The notes under the pieces were generated by a model that worked only from the letters and a program-made list of their open reading frames with translations, was not told the origin of the DNA and made no database searches. DNA of 64,000 bases, taken from positions 2,728,001 through 2,792,000 of the forward strand of contig OY755241.1 of the NCBI GenBank assembly GCA_963576725.1. Direction: 5' to 3'. Numbering within the stretch: position 1 is the first letter of the stretch; the number at the start of each line of letters is the position of its first letter. Origin of the DNA: Azorinus chamasolen. Its lineage: Eukaryota; Mollusca; Bivalvia; Cardiida; Solecurtidae. Shown piece after piece: positions 21,084 through 32,800 of the stretch. The position numbers were made by a program, and so were the translations under genes.

Positions 21084-22210
21084 AACAACAAGAGGGCCAT
21101 GAGGCCCTGAAGTGCTCACCTGAGATAATAAATTTGAACAATCTTGGTAGAGGACTATTAAGTAATGATATCTACCAAATATCAAAGGTCCGTGCATTTT
21201 AGTTTAAGAGAAAAAGATGTTTAAAGAGCCTGGGGGCAGGGCCATTTTCGACCCAGGGGTTATAATTTGAACAATCTTTGTAGAGGACCATTAGATCATG
21301 CTACATACAAAATATCAAAGCTCTAGGCTTGACATTTTCAGACAAGACTTTCCTATGAAAAACTGATAAGCCCTGGGACAGGGCCATTTTTGACCCAGGG
21401 GTTATGTTTTGAACAATCTTTGAAGAGGACCAAATTAGATGATGCTACAAAATTACCAAATATCAAAGGTCTAGGCCTTACAGTTTCAGAAGAAGATTTC
21501 TAAAGATTTTCCTATGAAAAACTGATAAGCCCCAGGACGGGGCCATTTTTGGTCCAGTGTCATAATTTGAACACAATTTGTAGAGGACCATTAGATCATG
21601 TTATATACCAAACATCAGAGGTCTAGGCCTTACAGTTTCAGAGAAGAAGATTATTAAAGATTTTCCTATGAAAAACTGATAAGCCCTTAGGCAGGGCCAT
21701 TTTTGGTCTGGGCATCATAATTTGAACAATCTTTGTAGAGGACCATTAGATCATGCTACATACCAAACATCCAAGGTCTAGGCTTTACAGTTTCAGAAGA
21801 AGATTTTTAAAGATTTTCCTATGAAAAACTGATAAGCCCTTGGGTGGGGCAATTTTTGGTCCAGTGTCATAATTTGAACAATCGTTGTTGAGGACCATTA
21901 GATCATGCTACATACCAAATATCAAAGGTCTAGGCCTTACAGTTTCAGAGAAGAAGATTTTTAAAGATTTTCCTATGAAAAACTGATAAGCTCTTGGGCG
22001 AGGCCATTTTTGGTCCAGGGGACATGATGTGAACAATAATTTGTTCCCCATTGCCACTGAAGCTTCTGACAAAATTTGGTTAAAATTGGGTTAGTGGTTT
22101 CTGAGGTTGGGTTAACGGTTTCAGAGATGTCGTTTGAAAATGTGGATGGACGCTGAACAGATCGTGGTCACAATAGCTCATCCCGAGCCTTCGGCTCAGG
22201 TGAGCTAAAA
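21084..22210 (+). mobile_element. Family K tandem-core element
   Basis: It begins ACAAGAGGGCCATGAGGCCC...CTCACCTGAG and ends GGCTCAGGTGAGCTAAAA. It has about six core units of ~150-165 bp with GTAGAGGACCATTAGATCAT and TAGGCCTTACAGTTTCAGA. No protein-coding frame. Non-autonomous; its mobilising enzyme is unknown. Confidence 0.85.
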
Positions 22211-22244
22211 TTTCATAATTATACAGGTAACAATGCATTTATTT

Positions 22245-22677
22245 AACCCTTTACCTGATGAATATTCATGTAAACAAGAGCACAGCATGTTGGTGTCAAC
22301 ACTCATCTGTTCGATTGTAGCCCTTGTGATCGTGAACAAGTGTATGAAAGTTCATAAGATTTGAGTGAATAAAAAAACATTAATGGTAAACGTTAGATTT
22401 CCTGATGACAATGACGATGACAATGCGGATGCCAGTTTCTTTGAAAAATAGAAAAGCTTAACATAATGACACTGTCAATAATTAATTATTAATTAGATGA
22501 TTTCTTTTATAAAAGCACACACATTATTAACAAAGGAATCTCTGGCCATGGTAGAGATTGTAGAATTAGATATATATTTTGCCCTAAGCAAACAGAGCAG
22601 ATGCTGATTAGACAGTTCCAACAACAGCCATCTGATGTGGGTCTGCTCTGTTTGCAAAATTGTTTCAACCAGGTTAG
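22245..22677 (+). mobile_element. Family B MITE with nested fragment
   Basis: B left end AACCCTTTACCTGATGAATA, then unrelated sequence starting AACAAGAGCACAGCATGTTG (22274) up to about 22450. B then resumes with GGCCATGGTAGAGATTGTAG and the stem GCAGATGCTGATTAGACAG / CTGATGTGGGTCTGC. Confidence 0.65.
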
Positions 22678-22928
22678 TTAACCCTTCGCTTGCTGAATTT
22701 TAAATTAACATTTCTCCTTCTTTACCCATGCCCTGTTGTATAATTACATATATCTTCACTGTGTACAAGTATTTCGCTATGCAATCACTGCTGTGGAGTG
22801 CACTGGTTGCACAATCAACTTGTAAATAGTGCAGACCCTGATGAGACAGCTCCTGAAGGAGCTGTCTCATCTGGGTCTTCACTATTTACAGGTACGTATA
22901 TTGAGGTGAATAGCAAGCGAAGGGTTAA
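22678..22928 (-). mobile_element. Family D MITE, complete
   Basis: TTAACCCTTCGCTTGC...GCAAGCGAAGGGTTAA with TTAA on both sides. The stem GTAAATAGTGCAGACCCTGA pairs with its inverse around GCTCCTGAAGGAGC. 251 bp. The 60-codon frame in it recurs in other D copies because the element is repeated, not because it is a gene. Confidence 0.9.
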
Positions 22929-23119
22929 AACTGAATGAAGTTACTTTAAACCCTTATGCAAATAACAAAGATAACTTGTACATATACTACAACTACTACA
23001 TTATACACGGACACATATACTGATCAATCAAACATTATGTTTCATGACTCTAGATCAAATACATTTTTGATTACATAAGACCCACTTCCTGTTCCAGATT
23101 TCGAAGTTAGATCATGAAA

Positions 23120-23420
23120 ACTTTGCCTGATAGGCATGACCTTTAAACCTTTACTCTATAAACATGCCTTGATAGGCATGACCGTTAAACCTTTACTCTA
23201 TAAACATGCCTTGATAGGCATGACCGTTAAACCTTTACTCTATAAACATGCCTTGATAGGCATGACCGTTAAACCTTTACTCTATAAACATGCCTTGATA
23301 GGCATGACCGTTAAACCTTTACTCTATAAACATGCCTTGATAGGCATGACCTTTAAACCTTTACTCTATAAACATGCCTTCATAGGCATGACCTTTAAAC
23401 CTTTACTCTATAAATATGCC
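23120..23420 (+). repeat. Tandem array, 42 bp unit, about seven copies
   Basis: The unit runs ATAAACATGCCTTGATAGGC then ATGACCGTTAAACCTTTACT plus CT. Because 42 is a multiple of three it gives an open frame (23136-23471) with a repeated KPLLYKHALIGMT unit. TTAAACCTTTACTCTATAAA is a family B end, so this is a multiplied MITE terminus. There is no start context or other support for a gene. Confidence 0.95.
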
Positions 23421-23500
23421 TTTCTAAACAGAGTAGATCCAGATCAGACAACTCCTATAGGAGTCCTCTGATCAGGGTCTATTCTGTTTTGCATGGCCAA
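23421..23500 (-). mobile_element. Family B stem continuing from the array
   Basis: ACAGAGTAGATCCAGATCAG / CTGATCAGGGTCTATTCTGT around CTCCTATAGGAG. The rest of this B element continues to 23555 and is then split by the next element, with its outer end at 24597-24636. Confidence 0.8.
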
Positions 23501-23555
23501 CAATTTCTATTTCCTTGTGCAATTTTAACAATTAATCTAACTAAGATTCATAGTA

Positions 23556-24594
23556 CACTGGAGATCCGTTATAACGCGGACCGTTTTACCGCGGTATCCG
23601 ATATAACGCGGGTAGTCTGTGTCGCCGAAATTTTTTTGTAAATACCTCATTTATAGTAATGATTAAATATCACAATGAAACTTAAAATAAACTTAGGTAA
23701 ACTTATCCGCCCGCAGCAGGCTAAAGGATGAAAACAAACACCGGTCCCTACATAAACAATTGAGGACAATCTTACGTGTGAAAAACTGACAACTGTCAAC
23801 TCGTATATATGCCGCCATGAATGTAATACACACAGCTGATTACCGGTTCGTACTATGCGCATGGCGGGAACCAGTGAAATCTTAACTGCATAACTTTCAT
23901 TACAAAGTAATTGTGTGTATAATTGAGATACGCATGTACTGAATTTTTTCACTGTCAAAGCAACAAAAGTTCGCACTTTAATTATGAAAAACAAACATCA
24001 TTAGAAGTATAAACCCCTAACTCTCAGTGCGGGTTTGGAGGTTATATGCTAATACAGAAAATGGTGTGTACCCTTTGACCAATCAAATGAAATTTAAAAC
24101 CCCAACAAATCACACGCGACATCACATGTGACCTTTCATTTTCTGAAAACAGTGACAGTCATGTTTATTGTTTTACACAGCAGGTTTAATCGGATTAGGG
24201 GTTTGACAGGCCCAGAGGCAATTACATCCCTTCAACAGGCTTGTATTATGAAATGTACTTGGTTGCTTGAAAACATACACGATTTTATTTGTAATTTTGT
24301 ATAACCCTTTCCCTCATACAAACGTGTTTTCACGCATTTGCAAACAGAGTAGACCCAGATCAGACGGCTCCTATCAGGGTCTACTCTGTTTGCTAACAGA
24401 ATTTAAAAGAGCTATGTGAGTGGGTGGGGAAACAAAGTAAACAAGTCAGTTTCGTTCGAAATTAGTTTATTTTAGGAAGATGGGGAATTATGTAAGTACC
24501 CAGATAAAAAAAACCTCGTTACAACGCGGTTCCGTATATAACGCGGGTTGAATTTTATGTCCCCCCATACCCGCGTTGTAACGGGTCTCCAGTG
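23556..24594. mobile_element. TA-type element with CACTGGAGATCCG ends
   Basis: The left end CACTGGAGATCCGTTATAAC and the right end GTTGTAACGGGTCTCCAGTG are inverted repeats flanked by TA on both sides. The element interrupts a family B MITE, whose end continues at 24597. About 1.04 kb. The interior has no transposase; a family A half (24302-24415) is nested inside. The ends look pogo/Tigger-like. Confidence 0.85.
24302..24415 (-). mobile_element. Family A half nested in the TA element
   Basis: AACCCTTTCCCTCATACAAA, GTAGACCCAGATCAGACGGC and AGGGTCTACTCTGTTTGCTA. It has no far end. Confidence 0.7.
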
Positions 24595-24636
24595 TATCAT
24601 TATTTCTTGCATAAATATTTATGGAGTAAAGGGTTA

Positions 24637-24870
24637 AAAGCCATATCTGGTGGTTGTTTGCTTATGACATAATAAGATAATGCAATTATTATCAATTGAT
24701 ATTTACAGCCATTATTTCTATCATGAATATTAAACGGGTAAAGGGTTTAAAAATGTCTTTACAAAGACTATTGCAAGAATTACGGTACATTGACATAGTT
24801 CTAAAATAACCCTTAACTCGATAAATACGCCTTTCTACACCTTTGCAAACAGAGTAGACCCGGATGAGAC
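24637..24870. repeat. Decayed A and B ends
   Basis: ATGAATATTAAACGGGTAAAGGG near 24723-24745 and CTTAACTCGATAAATACGCC with AGAGTAGACCCGGATGAGAC (24812-24870) are element ends. The second is cut at the junction with the next feature. Confidence 0.5.
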
Positions 24871-25050
24871 TTTTGATAGTTTTATTGATATCTCTATCTT
24901 AAATTTCATTTGTTTTAAATATTCTAAACGCATTACACATATTCAATTCTGTACATGCAATTTAATCATGTGAAGCGCTTTTGAATGCACACATCCTGTG
25001 TGAAAAGAGCGCTATATAAATATGGTATAATAATAATAATAATAATGATG
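24871..25050 (+). mobile_element. SINE/LINE 3' tail with (AAT)n
   Basis: GTGAAGCGCTTTTGAATGC, AAAGAGCGCTATATAAATA and then (TAA)n at 25029-25048 form a retroposon 3' end. The same tail occurs in reverse at 32734-32830. No coding part remains. Confidence 0.7.
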
Positions 25051-25064
25051 AGAGGGCTCATATT

Positions 25065-25275
25065 CTAGTTTCAGCCATGGCAATAATGCCAGTTGTCCAT
25101 ATGTTGCTATAAATATTAATTAAATCAATATTCATGATTGTTCAATATTGAACAGGGAAAGGGATAAGCAAACAGAGCAGATCCTGATCAAACAGCTGCT
25201 ACAAGACCCATCTGATCTGGGTCTACTCTGTTTGTAAAAGCATTAAAAGATGTATCTATGCAGTAAAAGGTTAAG
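25065..25275 (+). mobile_element. Mixed A/B MITE
   Basis: TTGAACAGGGAAAGGGATAA precedes the stem AGCAGATCCTGATCAAACAG / CTGATCTGGGTCTACTCTGT; the end is GCAGTAAAAGGTTAA. It reads as one element end followed by another element's stem. Confidence 0.6.
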
Positions 25276-25318
25276 GAAGAGAATCCATATTTCCAATCTT
25301 CTGAAAACACTTTATTGT

Positions 25319-25567
25319 TTAACCCTTTCCCTGTTCTAAGTTTGTTCCAAATTTCAGGATCTACTGAATATTCATTAAAGAAATAGTTATAAAGAAATAT
25401 GGAAGTTGGAATGTTGTAGACATTTTAGAAAGCAAAGATACAGATTTACCAAATTCTATTAGCAAACAGAGCAGACCCTGATCAGACGGCTCCTCTAGGA
25501 GCCATCTGATCTGGGTGTACTCTGTTTGCAAATGCGTGAAAACACGTTTGTATGAGGGAAAGGGTTA
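25319..25567 (+). mobile_element. Family A MITE, complete
   Basis: TTAACCCTTTCCCTGTTC to GAGGGAAAGGGTTAA, 249 bp, TTAA at both ends, stem GCAGACCCTGATCAGACGGC with tip GCTCCTCTAGGAGC. Confidence 0.9.
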
Positions 25568-25623
25568 AACATTTTCCGAGGTAATTCTAATGGGTACCAA
25601 CAAGATAATACTTAGCTGAGATA

Positions 25624-25755
25624 CAGCAGAACCTGTCTTAAGCGACCATCAAAAAGAGGTCTAATTAGAGCTCTGTAGGAGCTTTCTGCATTACTTTTGC
25701 CCTCCATTAAGCAACCACCTGCTTAAGTCGCTTAAGACAGGTTCTAGTGTTCATG
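25624..25755. mobile_element. Family I element, partial
   Basis: CAGCAGAACCTGTCTTAAGC at 25624 and the inverted CTTAAGACAGGTTCTA at 25732-25747. Between them is only one stem arm (GAGCTCTGTAGGAGCTTTCTGC). Confidence 0.7.
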
Positions 25756-25773
25756 AAAGTTTGATACCATATA

Positions 25774-25977
25774 CAGTAAAACCTCTCTATAATGGCCACT
25801 AAAAGACATCAAGTAGTGTGTGTTAGAGGCAGGTGGCTGCTTAAAGCAAGGTGAAAGTAAAACAGAACGCTCCTGGAGGAGCGTTCTGTTTTACTTTCAC
25901 CTTGCTTTAAGCAACAACCTGCCCTAAATACCAACTAATTAATGCAAATTAGTGGCCGTTATAGAGAGCTTTTACTG
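25774..25977. mobile_element. Family H TA-type MITE, complete
   Basis: CAGTAAAACCTCTCTATAAT...TTATAGAGAGCTTTTACTG with TA on both sides. The inner hairpin GGCTGCTTAAAGCAAGGTGA pairs with its inverse around GCTCCTGGAGGAGC. 204 bp. The ends resemble pogo/Tigger elements. Confidence 0.9.
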
Positions 25978-25982
25978 TAAGT

Positions 25983-26403
25983 AATTTTTTCTGCTGTAAA
26001 AATATTCTGCAATTTTACCAAAATTTGGTGATACCAATTTTTGTGAATTCGACTCATTGGCTTATTATTTAAAAAGTTTATTATTTACCAATACCGGTAT
26101 TCAGCCTTTTTAGCTGGCCTTTTTATCACTACATCGAGGGTGCATTAATTTTGATTTAACACTATCCAGATCATCGTTTGATTTGACCACAAAATCATGA
26201 TTCTGAAACATTTGAATCATTCTTTGATTATTTTTAAGGGCAGTGGCCATTTAAAACATTTTCTATACCAAATGTGTGAAAACACGATTATATGAAGGAA
26301 AGGGTTATCTATAGAGTACAGTCAGTATGAAGGCATTAAACTTGCTAGAGGACATTGCACTGTTTCCAATTGCCAGTGCAGGTGTGTCCCACAGTACAAA
26401 GGG
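25983..26403. other. No gene; decayed A end
   Basis: GTGTGAAAACACGATTATATGA...AAGGGTTA (26273-26306) is a detached A end. The rest is AT-rich and unassigned. Confidence 0.45.
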
Positions 26404-26674
26404 TTAACCCTTTCCCTGTTCTAAGTTAACCCTTTCCCTGTTCTATGTTTATTTCAACTTTCAATACCTACTGAATATTCATGAACAAAATATTACAATG
26501 CAATATGGAAGGTGGAACAATGTAGACATTTTAGAAAGTAAAGAAACAGATTTATCTAAGTCCATAAGCAAACAGAGCAGACCCTGATCAGACGGCTCCT
26601 CTAGGAGCCGTCTGATCTGGGTCTACTCTGTTTGCAAATGCGTGAAAACACGTTTATATTAGGGAAAGGGTTAA
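26404..26674 (+). mobile_element. Family A MITE in the RGS 3' flank
   Basis: The first 23 bp (TTAACCCTTTCCCTGTTCTA) are doubled, then a full A element follows to GGGAAAGGGTTAA. It ends 16 bp below the RGS stop codon, so it would lie in the 3' untranslated region on the opposite strand. Confidence 0.9.
26448..26453 (-). other. Candidate poly(A) signal AATAAA of the RGS gene
   Basis: On the minus strand the family A element supplies AATAAA (plus-strand TTTATT), about 240 bases after the RGS stop codon. The position is plausible; use is inferred. Confidence 0.4.
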
Positions 26675-26690
26675 CATAATCACTGTTGTA

Positions 26691-26876
26691 TCATCTCATC
26701 ACAGATCCAGTGGACGGGCTTAGAAGAGCTTTATACATGACACTGTCAAGGAAGCGCTTGTAGGAATCATTCTCCATCAGAAAATGTATGCGCTTCTGAG
26801 CCTGTTTAAACATTTCTCGTGTGGGATTCTCCAGGTTCGTGACAGTCTCAAGCCGGGTCTTAGAATCAAGGTTTAC
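26691..26876 (-). CDS. RGS gene, last exon
   Basis: Acceptor TTATTTGCAG then GTAAACCTTGATTCT, phase 0. It encodes 61 residues starting VNLDSKTRLETVTNLENPTR and including AQKRIHFLMENDSYKRFLDS, the last helices of the RGS domain, and ends STGSVMR then TGA. VNLDS and LMENDSYKRF closely match RGS4. The tail after the domain is only about 17 residues. A family D element starts 54 bp upstream of the acceptor. Confidence 0.92.
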   Translation of the reverse strand, partial: VNLDSKTRLETVTNLENPTREMFKQAQKRIHFLMENDSYKRFLDSVMYKALLSPSTGSVMR

Positions 26877-29800
26877 CTGCAAATAATAAAAGCACATGAT
26901 CAGATATACCTTGGTCGAAAATGCCTGTATTAACCCTTCGCTTGCTATTCACATCAATCTACCTACCTGTAAATAGTGAAGACCCAGATGAGACAGCTCA
27001 TGCAGGAGCTGTCTCATCAGGGTCTGCACTATTTACAAATTGATTGTGCAACCAATGCACTCCACAGCAGTGATTGCGCAGCGATATACTTGTACACAAT
27101 GAAGATGTATGTAATTATACAACAGGGCATGGGTAAAGAAGGAGAAATGTGTTTTAAAATTCAGCAAGAGAAGGGTTAATAAGCTGTTATAAAAATTTAA
27201 GTAATCAATATTCATTCCTTATATTATTATTCATGTAGTACTAAGTGTTAACCCATTCCCTCATAAATTATTTTCAAAACCAACCTCTTTGAATAAATCT
27301 ACCGAAAATGAGCATTTATTACAGAAAAGGAAAATGTTACAATTGTTTAGTATTGAAACCGTTGAGATAAATAGAGCATTTGCTCCTATGGAGCAATAGG
27401 AGCAAATGCTCTATTTATCACAATGGTTTCAGAAAGTGACTTTTACAGAGGCGTCAAAAAGCATCAATATGAGGGAATGGGTTAACACTGAAGACATTTC
27501 AAAATCATTAAAGTAAAATCTGATTACATTCCTATATATGGATAATAAATTAAATTTGTCTTTCTACACCTTTGCAAACAGAGTAGACCCAGATCAGACA
27601 GCTCCTATTGGAGCCATCTGATCAGGGTCTGCTCTGTTTGCTTATAATATAGACACTGATGCTATAGTTTCCACTATGGCAAAAAAGTTCTGTGTTCATG
27701 TAATGTTATGAAATTCCATCTCACTATAAATATGCCTTTCTACACCTTTGCAAACAGAGTAGACGTAGTAAATTCCATCTAATTAATATTCATGGTGTCA
27801 TTGTTTATTACATGGAGTAAGCTTTTAACCCTTTCCCTGTTCTATGTTTATTCCAACTTTCAATACCTACTGAATATTCATGGACACAATAGTTATAATG
27901 AAGTATGGAAGACGGAACATTGTAGCCATTTTAGAAACTAAAGAATAAGATCTATCAAATTCCATCAAAAATTCAAACTCCTATTTAGGAGCTGTCTGAT
28001 CTGGGTCTACTCTGTTTGCAAATGCATGAAAAGGCGTTTGTATGAAGGAAGGGATTAACTATGCTGTACTGGTTTAACCTTAGTATGTGAGACACGTGCA
28101 TACTGGCATTTACAAACAATGTAGACCCAGATCAGAGGGCTCCTAGGGCTCCTAGAGGAGCCCTCTTATCAGGGTCTGCATTATCTGTCATTCAAAATCT
28201 TCTCACAAATATTACCCTTTCATACTCAATGGACTCAGCCGATAAATAATGATGGAACATACGAGCATTCAAAGGGTCAAGATTCAATCTGAAGTTTCTA
28301 CGGAAACCATGTCCCAAAGGAGGTCTGCATTTGTCTAAATAAGACGAAACAAGTCATAAATAGCGCAGTCCTCGCATAAACTTTTTTGTTAAGAATGTGT
28401 TTCAAACATTCCAGATTGGAATCTGAGACATTTGAAATGTCAGGAAAAGTTTTGTTGTTCTAAGATTTAAGATTTTTATAACTCCTGAATGAATACATGT
28501 TTGGTCAATATTCTACCATGTACTAACCCTTCGCTTGCTACTCACGTCAATATACCTACCTATAAATAGTGAAGACCCAGATGAGACAGCTCCTGCAGGA
28601 GTTGTCTCATCAGGGTCTGCACTATTTACAAATTGATTGTGCAACCAGTGCACTCCACAGCAGTGATTTCACAGCGAAATACTTGTACACAGTGAAAATA
28701 TATGTAAATATACAAAAGGGCATGGGTAAAGAAGGAGAAATGTATTTTAGAATTCAGCAAGAGAAGGGTTAAAGGCATAGAAAGGTTTGTTTATTGAGTA
28801 GTGGTTTAATTATGGTCAATAAGATACACTACCTGCTTAGGGGCCTTTGGGGCTACATAATCACTGTAGATTTTCTGTGCACGAGACACAAGCTTGTTGG
28901 TTCTTGTCGATTTAAATTCTTCACATGCAATCCAGAATTCTATGTTCTCCTCACTGAACTCTGATTTCAAAAAATTCCGGAATAGTTCAAGCCCATCTAT
29001 AAATACAACAAAGCAGCATATTTTTTATATGGAAAAGTTTTCAAACCACCAATTAACACTATAAACCAGTCCTTAGTACCCTCTACAAAGGTTTACTAAT
29101 GTATGACTCATGATTAATCTTTTACTCAATAAATACGCCTTTCTACGCCTTTGCAAATAGAGTAGACCCAGATATGATGGCTCCTATAGGAGCCTTCTGA
29201 TCAGGGTCTGCTCTGTTTGCTTATGATATAATATATACACGATTCTACAGTTTCTGCCAAGGCCGAAAATTCCTGTGTCAATGTGCTATTATAACAAATT
29301 AATCTAATTAATATTCATGATGTCATTATTTCTTACATAAATATTCATGGAGGAAAGGGGTTAACGAGTAAACTCTCATGAGTACTAATTGCCTGATTTT
29401 GTTCTAATGAACACAGAAGTATTTGGCTATAGCAGAAACTATAGAATCAGGGTACATGCTTATAAAACTTTTAGTTGAGTCTGAGATCGTTCTCAAGTTT
29501 TTGATTGGTCAGATTTGAGCCTTTGGCTCAAATCTGTCCAATCAAAAGCTTGAGAACTCAAATCTGACCAATCAAAAGCTTGAGAACGAAACTCAGACTC
29601 AACTAAAAGCTTTATAAGCATGGACCCAGATCTGTGATATTCTGTAAGCAGAAAGAGGAGACCCTGATTATACAACTTCTACCTAAACCTTCTGATCTGG
29701 ATCTACTGTATTTGTAGAGGTGTTACCGGGGTGTATCAATGCTTTCAATAATACAGAATGACTTTTGGCACCACTGCAAACAGAGTAGATCCAGATCAGA

Positions 29801-32800
29801 TGATTCCTGTAGGAGCTATTAGATTTGAATGATATTAGAATATTCATAGACAAAATAAGTTATACATGTACTGAAATCTGAAAGGTGTAACATTGTTATT
29901 TGTAGCCATTTTAGAAACTAAAACAAGACGGCCATGATGGCCCTGATATCGCTCACCAGACAATCAGAGGAGAAGATTTTCAAAGTTTTCACTATATGTT
30001 TCTATAGAAAACTGGCCACCCTGGGACGGGGCCAATTTTGACCTCAGGGGAATAATTTATATAACTTTTGTAGAGGACCTGAACATGATGCTATGTGCCA
30101 AATATGAAAGCTTAGAGAACCTTCAAGTTTCAGAAGATTTTCAAAGTTTTCACTATAGAAAACAAGGCACCCCTGGGGCAGTAAATATCCAGGAATATTT
30201 CTAAAGAATAGTGAACTGCAAACAGTGAATGCAGGCCCTCTCCTCTGCCTCTACAATGTTTACAAAGGACATTATTGACTTGTTCCCAAGGAAACAGTTA
30301 ACCATTTTTTCATGAACAACATTTTCTACCAAACAATCTATTGTGATCACGCTTTAACATCCTGCAGAAATAGTTCAAAATAGTGGTCACAACATAGAGT
30401 TGTGTGGAGAAATTACAAATATGCAATTTAACCTATGGCTCTGGATTAACCCTTTCCCTGTTCTGTATTTAGGCCACATTTCTATACCAACTGAGTATTC
30501 ATTAACAAAATAAAGAAATCTGGAAGGTGGATGATTGTAGACATTTTAGAAAGTAAAGAAACAGATCTATCAAATTCTATTAGCAAACAAAGCAGACCCT
30601 GATCAGACGGCTCCTCTAGGAGCCGACTGATCTGGGTCTACTCTGTTTGCAAATGTGTGAAAACACATTTATATGAGGGAAAGGGTTATGGTCAGATGTG
30701 ACAAAGGAGATTACTTTTGTCTGCCAGTAATGCTTCAAAGGACTTGCTCCACTCCAGAGCATCAGACGGTGTAATCTTTGTTGTCCCTCTCACAGTCAGA
30801 ATGGCTGCACCAAGCAGAGAATCTGTATTTCTTCGTCTTAGTTTCTGAAATTTCTTCCGCACATTTTTGGCTCTGAAAATGAAAACTTTCTTATTTAAGC
30901 ATTACATTTTTCATTTTCATTCATACATTTTTATATCCAGATAAAATCTAAGTACAGTAGAATCTGTCTTAAATGACCATCAAAAGAGGTCTAATTAATA
31001 GTATGTATGGCCAGTGGTAGTTTAATGCAGGTCAAAAATAATGCTGAAAGCTCCTACATTACTTAACCTATTCCCTCATATTGACGACTTTTGAAGACTG
31101 TAAAAGTCACTTTGTGAAACCATTGTTATAAATAGAGCATTTGCTCCTATAGGAGCTCTATTTATCACAATGGTTTCAAATTACAAAATTCTTAAAGTTT
31201 CCTTTTCTCTAGTTAATGCTCCTTTTTGGTAGATTTATTCAAAGAGGTTGTACCTAAAAATAACCTATGAGGTAATGGGTTAAGACACTGACGGGTTCTA
31301 CTGTACTCCCCCTTTTTTCAACTCTTTGCACAATAAGCAATTATGACTGTCTTAACCCTTTCCCTGATGAATATTCATATATGAAATAATGATGTCATGA
31401 ATATTAATAAGATTAGTTTTTTTATAATGGCTTATGAATGCATGACATTTTGGCTTAGGATGAAGCTGTAAAATCATATCTATATTGTACTATAAGCAAA
31501 CAGAGCAGACCCTGATTAGACGGCTCCTGTAGGAGCTGGCCATCTGATAAGGGCCTGCTCCTTTTGCTTTTGACTCTACAATTTTTTAACTCTTTGCACG
31601 GTAAGTAATTTTTCTTCTGCAACAATTGTCGTCTGCTTCAAGTCTTGAAATAAACTTTCTCTCAATTCTTTGCAAAAATATAGTCAAGATGACAAAAAGT
31701 TTGGATCCTGATGAGACGCCGCAAACTGTTTGCGTAGGTAATCAAGTTTCGCCGCTAGTGTGCAAAGAGTTAACAAGACCAAAAACATTCTATGAACATA
31801 AATTTTGTCATTACAAATATTCAGCTAATAAATATTCATGAAGTTTTACATGAATATGCAACAGGGAAAGAGTTAAGTATTATGCAGCCTATCCAAGACA
31901 ATACATGTATTACAACAAACAGATTGATAGAATCAAGCATGGATTTTGTTAAAGACGGGGGCTTCTATACCCGAGGTTGGTCTGTTCTCAGTCGAAACCA
32001 AGCTTTAGCGAGTTTCCAACAGGAACAGACCAATCGAGGGTATAGAAGCCCCCCCCCCCCCCCCCCCATCTTTAACAAAACCCATTCTTGATTATTTTTC
32101 TCACTAAAATACACACTAAAACAAGTAAATTAATGGATTTGTAACGAACTACTTTTCATTGCATGATACGACTGTCATATCCAATAGCATCAAACAGCTG
32201 CATAAAGCGGGACACCAAATGACATAATTTGTGTTGAATTTACCATAAATGTCACGTTTTGGCGTAAAATACAAATGGCGAAGTAACCACAAAACTATGT
32301 TTTTGGTTTATTAAATAGGCTTTAAAATGTTTATATGATAAATAGAATCTCATATTCGTGTTAATTACTTATTATTTTATTTTATAAACTCGTTGACTAG
32401 AAATTTTGGAATAATTCTATAACAATTATCTCCCTTGTATTGATTTCGCCTAATCACGCATATGAATAAACCAGACAAGGGGTGTTCCAGATCAGGATTT
32501 CTAGTACTTCTATTTTTATTCAGATTATCTAGTACACCTGAGAAGCAAGAAAGCAATGTCTGATCAGTGCAGACCATGTCAGACAGGTCCTCTAGGAGCC
32601 CTCTGATCTGGATCTATACTGTTTGCAAATGCCAATACAAGCCTCTCCCCAAACTCAAAGGATTAACACATTATCCTCTAGTAACGCATTTTTGCGCATC
32701 TATAAAAGTCGATTTATGAAACCATTGTGATAATATTATTATTATTATTATTATTATACCACATTTATATAGCGCTCTTTTCATACAGGATATGTGCGTT

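Noticed and set aside
23136..23471. 111-codon repetitive protein frame
   Set aside because: The frame exists because the 42 bp repeat is a multiple of three. The unit is a transposon end and there is no gene context.
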